Below, one piece after another: positions 1-13,218 of a stretch of 64,000 nucleotides of DNA (position 1 is the stretch's first letter; each line of letters starts with the position of its first letter). This DNA comes from Amphiprion ocellaris (taxonomy: Eukaryota; Chordata; Actinopteri; Pomacentridae), in assembly GCF_022539595.1 (NCBI RefSeq), contig NC_072776.1, positions 17,809,796 through 17,873,795 of the forward strand, given 5' to 3'. A model generated the notes under the pieces. It searched no databases. It saw nothing but the letters and a program-made list of their open reading frames with translations, and was not told the DNA's origin. Made by a program: the position numbers and the translations under genes.

Positions 1-425
1 TTGATTGTATCAACCGTCTTTTGTTGGCCAAGTGTAGTGAGTAGGAGGGATCGTAGACCTGTAGGAGGGAGCTGTTTTCATTGTAGCTTTGAATGCGAGT
101 GTTAGAGTTTTGAATTTTATGTGGGCAGCAACTGGAAGCAAGTGAAGCGATCTGTGTGATGTGCTGTTTTTGGTTGATTGAAAACCAGACGTGCTGCTGC
201 ATTCTGGATCATCTGCAGAGGTTTGACCGTGCATGAGGGGAGGCCTGCCAGTAAGGAGTTGCAGTAGTCGATCCTTGATATTACGAGAGCCTGGACCAGT
301 TGTGCTGCATGTTCAAACAGGAAGGGTCTGATTTTCCTCATGTTGTACAGGGCAAATCGACACGACCGAGCAACAGAGGCTATATGAGATTTAAAGGTTA
401 GTTGGTAATCACTCATGACATCCAA
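1..425 (-). pseudogene. LINE reverse-transcriptase fragment (L2/CR1-like), running off the left edge
   Basis: Minus-strand coding relic. From 425 downward it encodes SHIASVARSCRFALYNMRKI, RPFLFEHAAQLVQALV, SRIDYCNSLLAGLP and IQNAAARLVFNQPKTAH, the C-terminal reverse-transcriptase region of fish L2/CR1-like non-LTR elements. The following segment LHLLPVAAHIKFKTL lies in another frame (10-234), so at least one frameshift breaks the gene. The remainder continues beyond base 1. Confidence 0.85.
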
Positions 426-1101
426 GATTTATTAGATTCGACGCAAACTGAGCCGGGCTCTCCCGAAACTGAGAATCCATGCATGCTGGTAGCACTTCTG
501 CTGATCCCTGGGTGGTTTGTCATGCAGGCTACAAATTTTTACACTGGCATATGGCATTGTATCACTTTTCTATCGACAGCAATGAGATATCAGAGATGTA
601 GTTATCGTCTCTGTTCTGTCAGCTTCAGTACAGCTGACGACTAGAGTGTTCATTCAGAAATCTGACAACCTCACTGTGTATATCCTCATTTGCAGCACTT
701 ATTTGTGCTGTTTATTCTCAGTCTGGCAGAGCTGAAAACATGTTTAGAACCAGCACACGGTTCAGTCACAAATACACTCCTGTTTTCAACATCTCTTCTG
801 GACATGAGCGTGTCCTGCATTTTATCATCACAGGGTACATGGTATATAAGCTGCACACGTATATTTTTACCTTGGTAGGAACTGAGGTGCTCAGAGACGG
901 CTGGCAAAGAAAGAATACCCTCAATTTACATTTGTACCACATTGATTAAACATCCATTTCTGCAGAAGACAGTATAGTTCATGCATGGACATCTCTAATT
1001 TATACTTACTCTTTAGAGCACATTCTTTATCAGAGCACTGATGAGACTTTTACTATACATGAGCAGCATTTTGTCTGTGCAGTAGAGACTGCACACTCCT
1101 A
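426..1101. other. Intergenic, nothing recognised
   Basis: No exon, RNA gene or known repeat recognised. Short open frames here overlap on both strands and look like chance. Confidence 0.5.
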
Positions 1102-1255
1102 AACCTTGTGGACAGCCTTCCCAGAAGAGTTGAAGCTATTATAGCTGCAAAGGGTGGACCGACGTCATATTGAACCCTGTGGATTAGGAATGAGATGTCA
1201 CTTACGTTCATATGTGAGTCAAGGCAGGTGAGCGAATACTTTTGGCAATACAGTG
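1102..1255 (+). mobile_element. Tc1-like transposon 3' fragment
   Basis: Encodes the C-terminus of a Tc1-like transposase, NLVDSLPRRVEAIIAAKGGP followed by TSY and a stop at 1171-1173. Then non-coding sequence ending in the terminal-repeat motif AATACTTTTGGCAATACAGTG, abutting TA at 1256-1257. The rest of the element is missing upstream. Confidence 0.8.
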
Positions 1256-1266
1256 TAGTTAATTCT

Positions 1267-1718
1267 AGGGCTGCAGCTAATGATTTGTTGTTTTTTTTTG
1301 TGTCAGTTAATTTGTCAGTTATTGATCACTTATTTGGATTCCAAAAGTCAGAAAACCTGAAAGCAGTCTGAAAATACAGATTTTTCATGTGGAAAGTTGA
1401 CAATCTTTGATTTCTTTACTATTTGTACTTTAACAAAACAGGGAAAATCTCTAAAATAACCCTTTAAAACAGCTATTTAATGTATTTTATTTTCTAAAAT
1501 GGATAATATATTTTTGAGATAACAGCAAATATCTGTAAAACAACACTTTTTTGCTGATTTAAGTACAATAAAAATAGTGTAATTTTATGGCTAAACTTTG
1601 TAAATGAATGAATCTTTTAAAATACAGATTTTTTTCTCACTAGTTTGTAATGCAGCAAACCATAGACAATCCAGATAATAGACATTAAATGATGTGAAAA
1701 TAATCATTAGCTGCAGAC
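1267..1718. mobile_element. MITE-like element with inverted ends
   Basis: AT-rich segment bounded by AGGGCTGCAGCTAATGATT on the left and AATCATTAGCTGCAGA on the right, which are inverted complements. This end type (GGGCTGCA-CTAA) is common in fish non-autonomous DNA transposons, probably hAT-like. No coding capacity. Confidence 0.55.
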
Positions 1719-4624
1719 TTGTAGCTATGATTGTAAAAGACAGTCCGCTTTTAAAATAATGCATGGCTTACAGTATGATACACGGGTTATTAATTTTTAA
1801 CCTATGCTGTCAGAGCAATAGAGCTTTCTGCTGACCATACTGGTTAATTGCTGGGAAGAGATGTCTAACGCAATAACATTGCAGTGTGCGTCAACATGGG
1901 TGCTTTTTGTAGTCATAGAAACGACATGCACTAGCCTGCATTCATTTCTGTAATTGTGACAGTGTCATTGTGTTTAGTAGTGTGAAATGTTCAGTGAGCT
2001 GCACTCACTGGAATATGACTTCATTCAGCTCTCTTATTAAATCCAATGCTGGACAGACTACTTTTCAAGCTGTGATGCTTTTAGCTAATTTTCACATAAT
2101 CGGGTATTTTAATCTGAACCTTTTATACGCTGATCATGTGTTTTGGATATCAGTTCTAATTCCGTGCAATAATTTGAAACTACAGCTGTCAGCTAAATAA
2201 AGAGAGACATAACTTTGATGAATTCTGATTATGCGGCATAAAAATTTTAATTCTCAAATTCATCGTATTGTTCTGTTTGGAATAGTACAACTGATTGGAA
2301 TAAAATGAGACCGATACAAAGAAAAGCCTCTTCAAAGGCTGTTTTTGTGCAGTTTATATTCTGACAGTTACTACAGTGTGTGGGGAAAGTGTTTCCAGGA
2401 AGCTTGCAAATTATATTGCGTTGGATAACCTCATGAATGACACAGTACGTGGTCCTCCATCAAAACAATTGAATTTTGATCCTTCAAAATGGTGTTTTGC
2501 TGCTCCTCCTTCCTTTGTAATGATCAGCAAACGATTACCTCCCGTCACTCCATCAGCACTTGTGAGTTATTTGTTGGAATACATGTGGGGTTGATTGGCA
2601 GGTAAAATGTTGTTGTTTTTTCAGTGTTTTCCAAAACCGCGTAATGAAAATGCATTTATGCTAATACAGGTCGTCAAGTCGCATGTTGACTTTAGTCTGC
2701 CTACTGAGGATAGTTGGAATGCTGTTCATGTAAAAGGGGTCTGCATCAAACAGTGAGTCCTCAAATATGACGCACATTTCACATGTTTACCTCTTGAATT
2801 GTTATCAGTACCTTTCAGACCCGGCTTTAATAGTTTGACCTGGTGAAGGCATAATTTACTGTAAAGAAACACAAGAGATGAATTTTTAGACTAACTTTTC
2901 ATCCAGCAGGGTTCAGTGTTGACTCTAACTTGTGCCTCCATGTGTCTAACAGTACCCATCCCAGCTACCTAAAAGAAAAATTGAGAAGACTTCTAACTGC
3001 TTTCACAATTTAGCTGTAGTCATGCCTAGTGTGATACGGTGCACACAAACTTGTGTCCAAGGCTGGAGCATTTATATTTGCCTGTCCTTGAGCTGCTCTA
3101 CGAGTCTCACACTTCTTCCTACATTGGCAGTGAACATTGGCATTGGATGTGAAATTCTAATGCAGACTTATGTGTCAGAGTTCCATCATTTGTAGGGGGG
3201 ATGGACTGTTCAGACGACCCGGCTGCAGGGTTAAAGGCAAAACAAAGAAAGCGGTATGTAGAATGTAAAGCTCTGTTAATGTAGCCTTGAGTGATTTAAA
3301 AGAACTGATAGACATAGCTGAAACTCCAGTTGTACAATGGATGTTTTTTGTAACTTCTGTCAAGTTCCAAAATGCTCTTTTTTATTTACACTCTCACTTG
3401 TAACAGTATTTCAACAAACTACAATACACCATCTTGCTTTGATTCTCTCAATGTCCCTTAGATATCCATGAAAAATGTCTTGTGTCTTTGCTACAGGGTA
3501 AGAATGGGATTGTTGCAAAAATCTCAAAATTCATTACTACATTCACTGTTATAATGTAATAACAGCCGACCACTGAAAGAACTGAGTTGAGACACGGTGA
3601 ACCTGAAACACTCTGGACTCTTGTTTGAAAGGTTTAGTGAAATGAACGATCTTTCTAAACTGCACAAAAATCCATTTTGCTCCTACAATTGCTGTGTTAA
3701 TTGTCTTCGGAACATGAACCTCATTTTTCTTTGTAGCCCGGAGTGTCCATCCATTATGCTTATAAGTGGTAGTATTAAGAGTATGTGCGTCAGTGGGGCG
3801 TCTGTTGGCTGGTTGTGGTGGACTGGTCTGGGTTCAACAGTCCAGGGCCATTTATTTAGTCCCAGTCTCATCCTATGGTTTGCACAATAAATAATTCACC
3901 GTGAGAGCAAATACGGTAACAGAGTGCGTTCGGTGGCTAATTTATATCATCACAACTCCCTGCCTCTTGGACCTTTTGCCCTCTGCCTCAATCAGCTGCT
4001 CGCTCATCTCAGGCACTCAACAGTAAAGCAGCAGAGCAGCCACACTCGCTCTCATTCATCAGATGCAAAACAGGAGTCCGCTATAAAGCTTTTGGACAAT
4101 AATCCCACGCTTCTGGTCTGTATTATTATTTAACACAATAAGTGAATATTTTGTTCAACTTTCTTACTTACTTGTGTATTTGTGCTTGTTTTTTACCCAT
4201 TTTTTAATCACAAATTTGCACAGGTTTTCCCAGCAAGTTGAGCTAACGTTGTCGCATAGCACAAGAAATACAGTGATATGCAATTGCATTTGTTACGTGA
4301 ACGGTTGTGAAACTGCCAGATCTAGGATGACTGATGGTGTTAATGATGGTGACTCTTTCTAGGGAGAGATCTTACGATGAGTACATAAGTGGTGTCTGAG
4401 ATTTCCTCTTCTGCTAGCAGATGGCTGTTCCAATTCACAGGGCCTAAGACACCACTTACCAGGTACTTGCATCACAGTCTTGACGTCTTTTCCCAGAAAG
4501 CTTCATAAACATCAACATCTTGTGTCATTCCTGACCTTTCACAACTGTTCACACTTCGAACATGTGAGTCTCGGGTCATTAAGGGGTCATTAGCCATGTA
4601 ATCTGAGGGTGACCCTTTTAATTT
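1719..4624. other. Intergenic, nothing recognised
   Basis: About 2.9 kb of AT-rich sequence without an exon, RNA gene or repeat that I can name. Reading frames of up to 97 codons (3597-3890) show no domain and are shadowed on the other strand. Confidence 0.5.
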
Positions 4625-4748
4625 TAATTCTCAGCATTTTGCAATGTTTCGAACTCTTAAAATGGATCAAATTCATATTTTTTTCTCCACAATTTCCATA
4701 ATACTCAGCAATGACAATGTTCATTTATTTAAAATAAAAGTTTACATA

Positions 4749-5037
4749 CAGTACTGTTCCAAAGTTTGGGATCACTTATAAATGTCCTTATTTTTTGAAA
4801 GAAAAGCAGTTTCTGTGGCTGATTTTTAATGGAATATCTCCATAGAGGTACAGAGGAACATTTCCAGTAACCATCACTCCTGTGTTCTAATGCTACATTG
4901 TGTTAGCTAATGGTGTTGAAAGGCTAATTGATGATTAGAAAACCCTTGTGCAATTATGTTAGCACATGAATAAAAGTGTGAGTTTTCATGAAACACATGA
5001 AACTGTCTGGGTGACCCCAAACTTTTGAACAGTAGTG
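4749..5037. mobile_element. Tc1/mariner-type MITE with TA target duplication
   Basis: 289 bp flanked by TA (4747-4748 and 5038-5039). Inverted ends: CAGTACTGTTCCAAAGTTTG on the left, CAAACTTTTGAACAGTAGTG on the right. Nested in the left arm of the Tc1 relic at 4625-6072, so it is the younger insertion. Confidence 0.85.
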
Positions 5038-5925
5038 TAGATATTCAGACACTTAACATAGTACTCGGGTAAAGCACCTCTGGTACCCTCAAGTCTTCTT
5101 TTGAATGATTCTACAAGATTGGCCCACAGGTTTCTCCCAGAATTTGAATTGTTTAAAATCAACCAAGTAGGACAATAAACATTGGCATATGCCCATTTTC
5201 AAATTTCCCCATGGATTTTCTGTTGGGTAAAGGTCTGTCCTCTGGCTGGTGCACTCTACAACTTTCACAGAGTTTGCGTAAAGCCACTCGTGTGTTTTTC
5301 GGGCAGCAAGCTTCAGGTTGTTGTCTTGTTGTTGTCATCCCAGCCTGAGATCACGGGGACTCTGGAAAAGGTTGTAAGTTGGAACTGCTACATTTTTTTA
5401 ATTTGTCCTGGTCAATCTCCCATTCCCTGCCAAAGAAAACATCCCCAGAACTCCCAGCTGGCCGTATGAACCTTAGTGAGGAAAGGCTTCTGTCTGGTCA
5501 CTCTACCATAAAGACCAATTTCCCTGAGTCCTGCACGATGTTTGGCCTTCTGTAATGGTCTCTCATCTCCACAAAGAAACTCTTAATCTCATGCATCGTG
5601 ACTATTGGTTTCTTGGTCACGTCTGGCCAAGACCCTTCATCACAGATTATTCAGTCTGATTGGGCGGTCAGAGCTAAGAAGACTCTCATGTGCACTTGTG
5701 TGCTGCAGGAATGTTCTTGCATCCTTCCCCAGATCTGTGCTTCAACACGTTCATGTCTACATATAATTATCTCAGCCTTCACTATCTGCTGGAGGACCCT
5801 CTATAGATTGGTATGTGCATTTTTAAATTATGTCTAGTGAATTCAGTTAGGCAGAAGTAGACTCCGTTTATATAGTAGAGTCATCTCAGGGACTGCTGAT
5901 AGAAGCAGGATGTTTCTTTGTCTTT

Positions 5926-5939
5926 TTTTTTTTTTTTTT
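5926..5939. repeat. Poly-T tract
   Basis: A run of T within the right part of the Tc1 relic; the run continues slightly on each side of the stated span. Confidence 0.7.
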
Positions 5940-6072
5940 GCTTTGTTATTATGAAGTATTGTGTGCAGAGTGCTGATTAAAAAAATACACTGAATCCTTT
6001 TCAAGATGAGCCTGAATCATAATAAAATGTTGAAAACTTGACAGTGTCTGAAAACATTCTGTATGCACTCTA

Positions 6073-8756
6073 TGTGCAATGCTGTGCCAGTTAGCTCAGA
6101 ATCCAATCTTCCTAAACATGAATGAATGATTTTTTTGTGACGTATTAAAGAAAATCAATGCAATATGTATCTTTTTATATTTAAACAATAGTGAAACATG
6201 TATGGCTTAAAGTTTTTTTTTTTACCTAATATATATTTCATTAATTTCTGTATATTAGAAATGGCTGAATTAAATGTTAAAAGAACTAAGATGGTTTCTT
6301 TTCTGTTCAAATCCAGTGTGCAATTTGTGAAGCACAGTGAAATTATAATGTACCCTAGGAGAGTTAGAGATGCAAATAGGAAACGGAAGGAAATAATTGG
6401 TGGGAGAGCACGACCAACCTAGAATTCAACATAGTTCCCAGCACCTTTCTTTGATCCGAACACTCAGGCAACTTTATGCAAACATTAGTCTGCACACACA
6501 AGCAAGAATAACCGTATCATTTTGTGAGATTTCTTTCATTTTTGGCATAAAATCCTCTGCATTACATTTCCTCCTGTTTGTAACTGACTCACATCCTGAG
6601 TCATGTTTGTCCTTAGTGGAGTCAAACAGCAGCATTGTGTTACTCACATCATCAATATGAAGGCAACGTCCCATATTAGCATAAGAGAGGCAGCATTCCA
6701 TGAAACAGCCAGGTGCTTGAGAAGAAGAGCAAGGCTGTAAAAACATGAGGTTGAAGCTGCAGTGGGAGGTGGAGAGACCGGACAGAGTGTAGGCAACAGT
6801 TATGCCAAAAACAGAGGTCATTTATTTAAACTAAAGTCAACACAAATGATCAGTGCATAATTCACAAGTTTATAAAAGATTCATTCCTGTTGTTGGAGGT
6901 CCTGCTGTTGAACACGCTGATTCTCTGTCCAAACTGCCATGACTTACTAGAAAAGGACCCTCAAGGATTAAAGTCACTTCTAGTCAGTGAAGGTCAACTG
7001 TCTGCTGAGGTTACACTTAGATCACTGGAACAGCACTGCCACAAAGAGTGTTTAAATATACAGGGGCTCAAAGACTGCGTGTTACATAATGCCATGGCAG
7101 TGGAGAATAGACATGCTATAATCTGCATACAAAAGGAATAAGAGAAAATGTCCTCAGCGAAATTACAGTTTCCTGGTGGGTTGTTCTATCTCCCGATGGT
7201 CAAATGAAAGCAGTCGCCAGCTACAAACTTATTATTGTAGAAAGTGTGTAACAGAAATGTGGTCTCACATGGGAGCAGCAAATAATAATAATAATAAAGA
7301 CTATTTACAATGTGTAACCTCACTACAACCTCACATAATATTGAAACTACACTTTATGATTAAAATTGCACTCATTTACAATCAGGGGCACCACCGAAAA
7401 TGAATTTGAAAATTAATTAATACTTCAGATTAAATGTTAATAATGAATCAAATCTACTTGTAATGATCAGTGACATTATCAAAAGTTGGGAACTCTGATT
7501 TCATTGACTTCCAGTTCCCAAACAAAGAAATACATGGTAGAATCGCTGATAATTATACACAAACATTTATTAACTAATACTATAGACAAATAATAAACAA
7601 CGATGTTGTAACAACAGCAGTGAATGAATGAATGAATGCAGGTAAGCAAGCTGATTAACTGTGATCATCACTGGATACAGTTGGTAGAGAGGTGATCAAT
7701 TTAGAAACACTTTAGAATTGGAAGCCAATTGTAATTTGTAAATTCAACCATTTATCAGAAGGGAAAGCCTATACTTGCCTTTGTAGGAGGGAGAGTGAGG
7801 CCACTGCAGGATGTGTTGCTGTGATCATCTGCTGGAATAGTTGGTTGAGGAACACAGAGACAAAGTGTGCTGAAGTAAAAATATTAAGAGTCAAAGCTCA
7901 CATTTATAAAGAAAATGTTTGCGCTGTTGGATTAGTAAAGTTAACTTAAGAAGTCCAACTTTAATTAAATCATTAAGAAACAAAGCCCAACTTAAATAGT
8001 TGAAAAGAATCCTTAATAAACCCAAATTAAATAAACAGAACGCCTGTAAAAAGAAATCAAGAAAGAGCCCGAGTTAAAGAATCTTAAAAAAAAACTATTA
8101 TTATTAACTACTATTTGAAGCCCATGGGTTTTTTAAGCCTTAGTTGAATTCCAGTAATTTTCTTTTATAAAGTTTTCGAGCCAAATTCAAATCAGCATCT
8201 AACCAATCATGGCTGGGTTCCTCCAAAGGGGTGGTGTTGAGCTTCACTGTCCAGGAGAGATCAGAGGCCAGATATCTTTAGAAACTAATTTGGATTAATT
8301 TCTTAAATGTACGAATGCAATTGTTAAATGTCTTTGACTATTAAAGATCTGAAAGCCCATTAAACACGTGATTAACATGATATCAAGCATGATATGTTTA
8401 TCTCTTACTGTTCCTGAGATACAATAAAAGTCTAAACATTCAAATAAATTGTAGAATTTTAGGATATATGAAAGTAACCGTCTAATATACGTTAAATAAT
8501 AAGAAAAATAAGAATTGAGAAGCATATAAGCTTAGGATAAAAAGTCTCTGTGTCTTTTATGGCTGATGGCGGAGAGGAAAGGGGGGTGTTTGTGCCCCGT
8601 GTGAGCATCTTCCACAAATTTAAGATGTGAATGGTTCTTCTTTAATACTGAACGTGGGATCATAGATTGAGTTCAAATGTTGGGATCATTACTCCAGTGA
8701 TGTTGGATTTCCTTCATTTCGAGATTTAAATTGTACAGTTCATTCTTGCATAGAAA
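6073..8756. other. Intergenic, only simple repeats recognised
   Basis: No exon or RNA gene. Contains (AAT)n at about 7281-7298 and (TGAA)n at 7621-7638. The 115-codon minus frame at 6474-6821 has no recognised domain. The block from about 7160 to 8560 is very AT-rich and could be an unrecognised old repeat. Confidence 0.45.
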
Positions 8757-9720
8757 GGTGTCACGGGGTTCAGGGTGGCTCAAGTGCAGGAAATGAACAG
8801 ACGGTCTTGAATGCAACACAGATTTTATTTACAAAGGTTTTAGGACTACAAGCGGAAACTAGGACTTCAACAGGAAACAGAAATAGGGAGCAAAAGGCTC
8901 TGGATCTTACAGCGGCACCTAGGGGCCGGGAGGTACTGTAACAAGACTAAAGAATAACTAACTCGCGGTAGGTAACACCTAGGCGAGAAAGGTCAATCTC
9001 AGGAATACTAAAACAAGACACGAGGCTATTTCTATGAGGATAGCGAGAGGTAACTACAAAAGAAGTCTTCTCCAAAATACGGTGCTCTTAACGAGAGCTA
9101 TAACTATGACTGGACTACAAACTCACGAAGTAAACTAGGAATGCTCAGAACTGGTTCACAGCGGTGGCAGCCAGGGCTTGGAGCAGCGTGCTTTGGGCCA
9201 GGTGGTGGATGGCGTGAAGCAGCAACAGGTGAGTGGGGAAGGACGCCAGGAGGAGGGAGTCAGCTCAGGTGAGTGTTTCCTCTTCTCTGAGGTGATAACC
9301 AGGGTCCAGTGTTGACGGCAGAACGGCAGGAACAGGTGGGTCCGGAACTGGAACAAAGGAGGACAACGGTGGTTAACAGGTTTGAAGAGCAACAAACAGA
9401 ATGGCTGGCAATTCAGGCTGTGAACTATTACGAGCTGTGTCACAATCCGGCACTGAGAGCTGGGTGGCGTCTGGTTATATTGCAGACTGGGTGAAGCGTG
9501 ATTGGTTGCACTCCACCTGTTCATGAGCTGGCTGATTGTGGCAGATAGGGAACACCTGTTGTTGCTTCTTCTGCACTGCTGGGCTGCCCTAAAAGGAAAG
9601 AGAATGGAGAGGAGAGGGGGAGAGCACTACCTAGGCCTGGCAGCAGCCAGCCTGACAAAAGGTCTGAATGTTAGTGGGAGAAGGAGGTCAAAAGGGTCAC
9701 AGTGAAGGATGTAATCTCCT
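8757..9720. mobile_element. GC-richer block, probably a non-autonomous mobile element
   Basis: About 1 kb clearly richer in G+C than its surroundings, starting near GTGTCACGGGGTTCAGGG and ending near CAGCCTGACAAAAGG. It resembles dispersed fish repeats beginning TGTCACGG-TTCAGGGTGG, but I could not define termini or a target duplication. A 122-codon minus frame (9156-9524) shows no domain. Could also be unique GC-rich DNA. Confidence 0.4.
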
Positions 9721-11219
9721 CTTCTCCAGAGGTGTGACTTCCATGTTCTCTTTGAGTCGAAGTGTTAAGTTAGCTGTCTTCTGACATGGTTTCCTACCTA
9801 ATTTACAGCTGTGAGAAAGGGTGTCTGGATTCTCTGTATGTTGCTTTGGGATGTTCTACTTAGTCCGCTACATTACAATAGTTATTAAAATGTGAAAACT
9901 GCCTCTTTTATAGTCTTATTGTACCTGAATGCTTTTCTGTGCAATTTAACATTTTAATATTCAACTTACCAGTGCTTTAAATATGCAAAGAGTAGTTTTT
10001 ACACTCAGCCAGCATCCATCAAGATTGCCTGGTGAATGAAAGCAGCTTGATGAATATAGCTTAAAGTCCAAACCAGATGAGCTGCAGAGAGACTTTAAGT
10101 AGCAGCAGGGGGTTACCTATGAGGACTTGCAGTGATTCCTTGGCACTTTAGATGTCAACAAAATGGATGGACTTAATGTCACTTTAGCACGTAGGCCTCT
10201 GTTGAATGCCAAGAGAACTCATGAAAACAGAACCTTTTCCACTGATTGAGCAGAAGATCAACTGAATGACATCAAATGAGTCTTTTCAAACTGTTCAGGA
10301 GACACAGTGCAAAAATTCCTGCCTATTTCTGTGAAAAAAATGCTTGACGAATACATGTATTGTTCTCTCCAGCCCTCCTCTCTATTGTAACACTGCTAAT
10401 ATAAGTGATTTATTTTGGAGGCATTTCATTCTGGCTTAATGTTGGCCCACAAATGACAGTTTGACAGCTGCGTGCCATCAACAGTTACCATGAGAACAGG
10501 ATGCTGTTCACAGTGTGGTGTCCTGGAATATGCCTTAAATGTATTAGCTCATTAATGAGTCAGCAGGCAGGCTCTGCCCGTGTCCTCGGTTTTAATTTGA
10601 GATTGCAGCAAATTATAAACAACTACAGCCCTCTTGATAAGCATGTAAACAGTCATGATTTTTCACACAAAATTACTGCTGGCAAAGCATGACAAGTGGT
10701 GCTAATAAGTGCGGTACCATCCACTCTCATCTCTTCTTAAACTACAACTGGACACCATGACAAATAACAAAAAACCAAAACAAAGCAATAAACATCCAAA
10801 CAAACGAACAAAAACAGAGCTGGCAGGCTAGTGTCTCTTGCTGGTTTGTGTTTCAACTGGGCTGCTGCTTCCCTGCATTGTCAGCACCACGGAGAGCTCC
10901 TTCAGCACTATGGTCACTAGAAATACTGAATGAAAGACAGACACTGAAATGCACTGCAGTGGCTAACTTGAGCTGGGATGCTGTTAAATAATACTGCAGT
11001 CTGTTTACTGAAACTGCCCAGACATTTAGTTGTGCATCTATAAACTTCTGCAGTCCTTGGTGATTATTTCAGCTGTCTAGTGAAACCTTCTCTCCTTCCA
11101 AGATACAGAATTAAACACAGAAGCACAATAAACAAATATATTAATTATCAAATATGTTGAAATACAGTATAAACTAGTTAGGACAAGCATGCTCTGAAGG
11201 GTCCATTTACTTCACATAA
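9721..11219. other. Intergenic, nothing recognised
   Basis: No coding exon, RNA gene or named repeat seen. Confidence 0.5.
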
Positions 11220-11640
11220 ACAACAAGAAAAGCGCTCAGAGTGCAGTACTCCACCAAGGCTGCTCAGTTGTTGAATCATTTCCAATGGATAAGTCCCAAT
11301 AAGTCTGCAGCAGTGGATCTGTAATAGGATTGCAGTCACCATGTGATTGTCAGCAGGCAGCTGAGGTAGTCTTCACTTGTCATAGTTATAATGATGCTGT
11401 GCCGCTATCTCACAATGATACGGAAATCCTAAACCAATCCATGGATCCAGACTATAAGCTGCATCACTGCCAAAATCTAATTAGGTGGTCATGTCATTTC
11501 TGACCTTCCCTGAAAATTTCATCCAAATTCGTTTGTCTGTTTTTGAGTAGTGTTGCGCACAGTCAAATTAACAGAAAGACAAACGTACGCCGATCGTCAC
11601 ATAAAGGCAAAGACAGCTTGTTCTGCATGTTAACCAAGAA
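11220..11640 (+). repeat. Interspersed repeat, copy A
   Basis: Shares an extended colinear match with 53394-53893 in the same orientation: CAAGAAAA-GC-CTCAG near the start, TCATTTCTGACCTTCCCTGA and GAAAATTTCA in the middle, and ACGCCGATCGTCACAT at the end. Non-coding; family not named with certainty. Confidence 0.75.
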
Positions 11641-13119
11641 GGTGGAACTGACTGTGGTATTTCTGATCATTGGGAATTATTCCATGTTCAAACTAAGGAC
11701 CCAGGTGTTTTGAACAAAAACAATATTTAAAAATGTCAATTATTGACCAGCTTTCGTATGAATTTGCATTTCTAATTTGGCATTCAACAAAGACATACTC
11801 TTGTTTACAATTTTGATCGATTAAGTCCTGGATACAAAAATTGTCTTCTAGTGCTGGGTAGTCTTTGTGTCTAGCTCTTTGTTTTTAAAGCAGCTATAGC
11901 CAATATTTTTATGGATCAGATAGACTCTTGTATGTGCAGAGTATTGCTCATGAACCCACAGAGAATCCTCAACTAACTCTGCAGCTTTATTGAACTTTAC
12001 AGCACGTAGTGCAGTTTTCCACCTGACAAAAAGTGATTGCAGCCCTGTACACTGGGTCTGGAATGTCATGATTGCATCAAAATAACTTAATTTTATTCAT
12101 GTTGGCTGGATTTCAAACAGTATAAGCCACATGATTTCTTTATTCTATATGTACAATGTATGAATCATGTTAAGTACAGTTTAAACAAGGATATTAGACT
12201 TATTAAACACGCATTGTCTAAACATTGGAAACTACATTAGGCTTATAGTACCCCCTATAATCATGCTGAATGTCACTGATTACACTATAATTTGCAAACA
12301 TTTATTTTGTATTATTCAGTTATTTACAATTATTCAATTACAAGAAATGGTAAAAGTTTCATCAAGACATCCTTTTGCTGTCACTACACATGTAAATTCA
12401 TGTGTTTTTGCACATTCTGACTGCTGCATTCAGATAAAAGCAGCTGTAGATGTATATATACTGTACAATAAAACTTTAACACCAAGTTTTAGGCAGAATA
12501 TTGGCAGATCTTTACTTTTTTGAATAACAGGGACTGACTGGAAGTGGTACAAGGCATAGAAGTGTGGCTGAAACCGAGGGAGCTGAGCTGGAAGGTCTGA
12601 AGCAGCTCTTGGTCTTCTGGTGTGTGGATAAGGTGGCTGTTGGTGGACTGGAGGCTGGAAAACTCTACCTGGCACATGCGCAGTAGCCGCTCTTGCAGTT
12701 CGGACGGTGCGCTTGGTTGGATGACGAAATTTTTGTCACGTGTACCCTTGGTGACAGGAGTCACTGGCAGGACCACAACAATTAGTGTGCGTATGGGTCT
12801 ATATGTTGTCATGTCAGCAAAGTTACAAGTTGCTTCCGTGTTGGTTTCATGATATAATTTAACAGCATATGAAGCCTGGTTTGCCTTAGTGAATGCTTCC
12901 ATATATATAAATGAGGAAATACAACCGCATGTGCTGACAACCAGTGCTTATGTGCTGCAGGTGGCTGACCGGATGCGGAGACTCAGGTGTGTTCGGAGAC
13001 TGTCAGCAGAAGGACAGCGAGTGGACACGCCCAGTGGATGGAGAGGTGGAAAAAAAGAGATAAACAAGAATAAAAGACAGAAGTAAACAAGAATTCCAAA
13101 AACCTCTTTTACTTTCCCC
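11641..13119. other. Upstream flank of pth2r, nothing certain
   Basis: No recognised exon or repeat. A 137-codon minus frame at 12489-12902 has no recognisable domain and its length is within the range of chance frames elsewhere in the window. Confidence 0.45.
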
Positions 13120-13166
13120 GTTAGTGATCATCACCCACACCGCTGCCGTCTGTTTCCTACCAGCAG

Positions 13167-13172
13167 CACGTG
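13167..13172. promoter_or_regulatory. Palindromic E-box CACGTG
   Basis: CACGTG, the core site for bHLH-zip factors of the USF/MYC/CLOCK type, in the CpG-rich upstream region. A second identical core starts 52 bp downstream. Occupancy is inference. Confidence 0.4.
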
Positions 13173-13218
13173 CAGTGAATTAATGCGCGAGGAGGGAGAA
13201 AAATCTTAAATCAGAGAT

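Larger units (their letters stand above)
4625..6072 (-). mobile_element. Decayed Tc1-like transposon, interrupted by a MITE
   Basis: Minus-strand Tc1 relic. The left arm at 4625-4748 (AAAATGGATCAAATTCATA, then TTATTTAAAATAAAAGTTTACATA) resumes after the MITE at 5040 with ATTCAGACACTTAACATAGT. The body retains recognisable antisense transposase stretches (around 5230-5300 and 5450-5520). The right terminal repeat, GTCTGAAAACATTCTGTATG followed by CACTC, ends at 6070 next to TA. Many stops and indels; no function expected. Confidence 0.8.

Noticed and set aside
9156..9524. 122-codon minus-strand ORF in the GC-richer block
   Set aside because: Proline/serine/threonine-rich composition expected from the base content; no domain and no supporting splice signals.
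12489..12902. 137-codon minus-strand ORF just upstream of pth2r, possibly a divergent gene
   Set aside because: No recognisable domain, an overlapping frame of similar quality on the same strand, and its length is within the range of the longest chance frames in this window.
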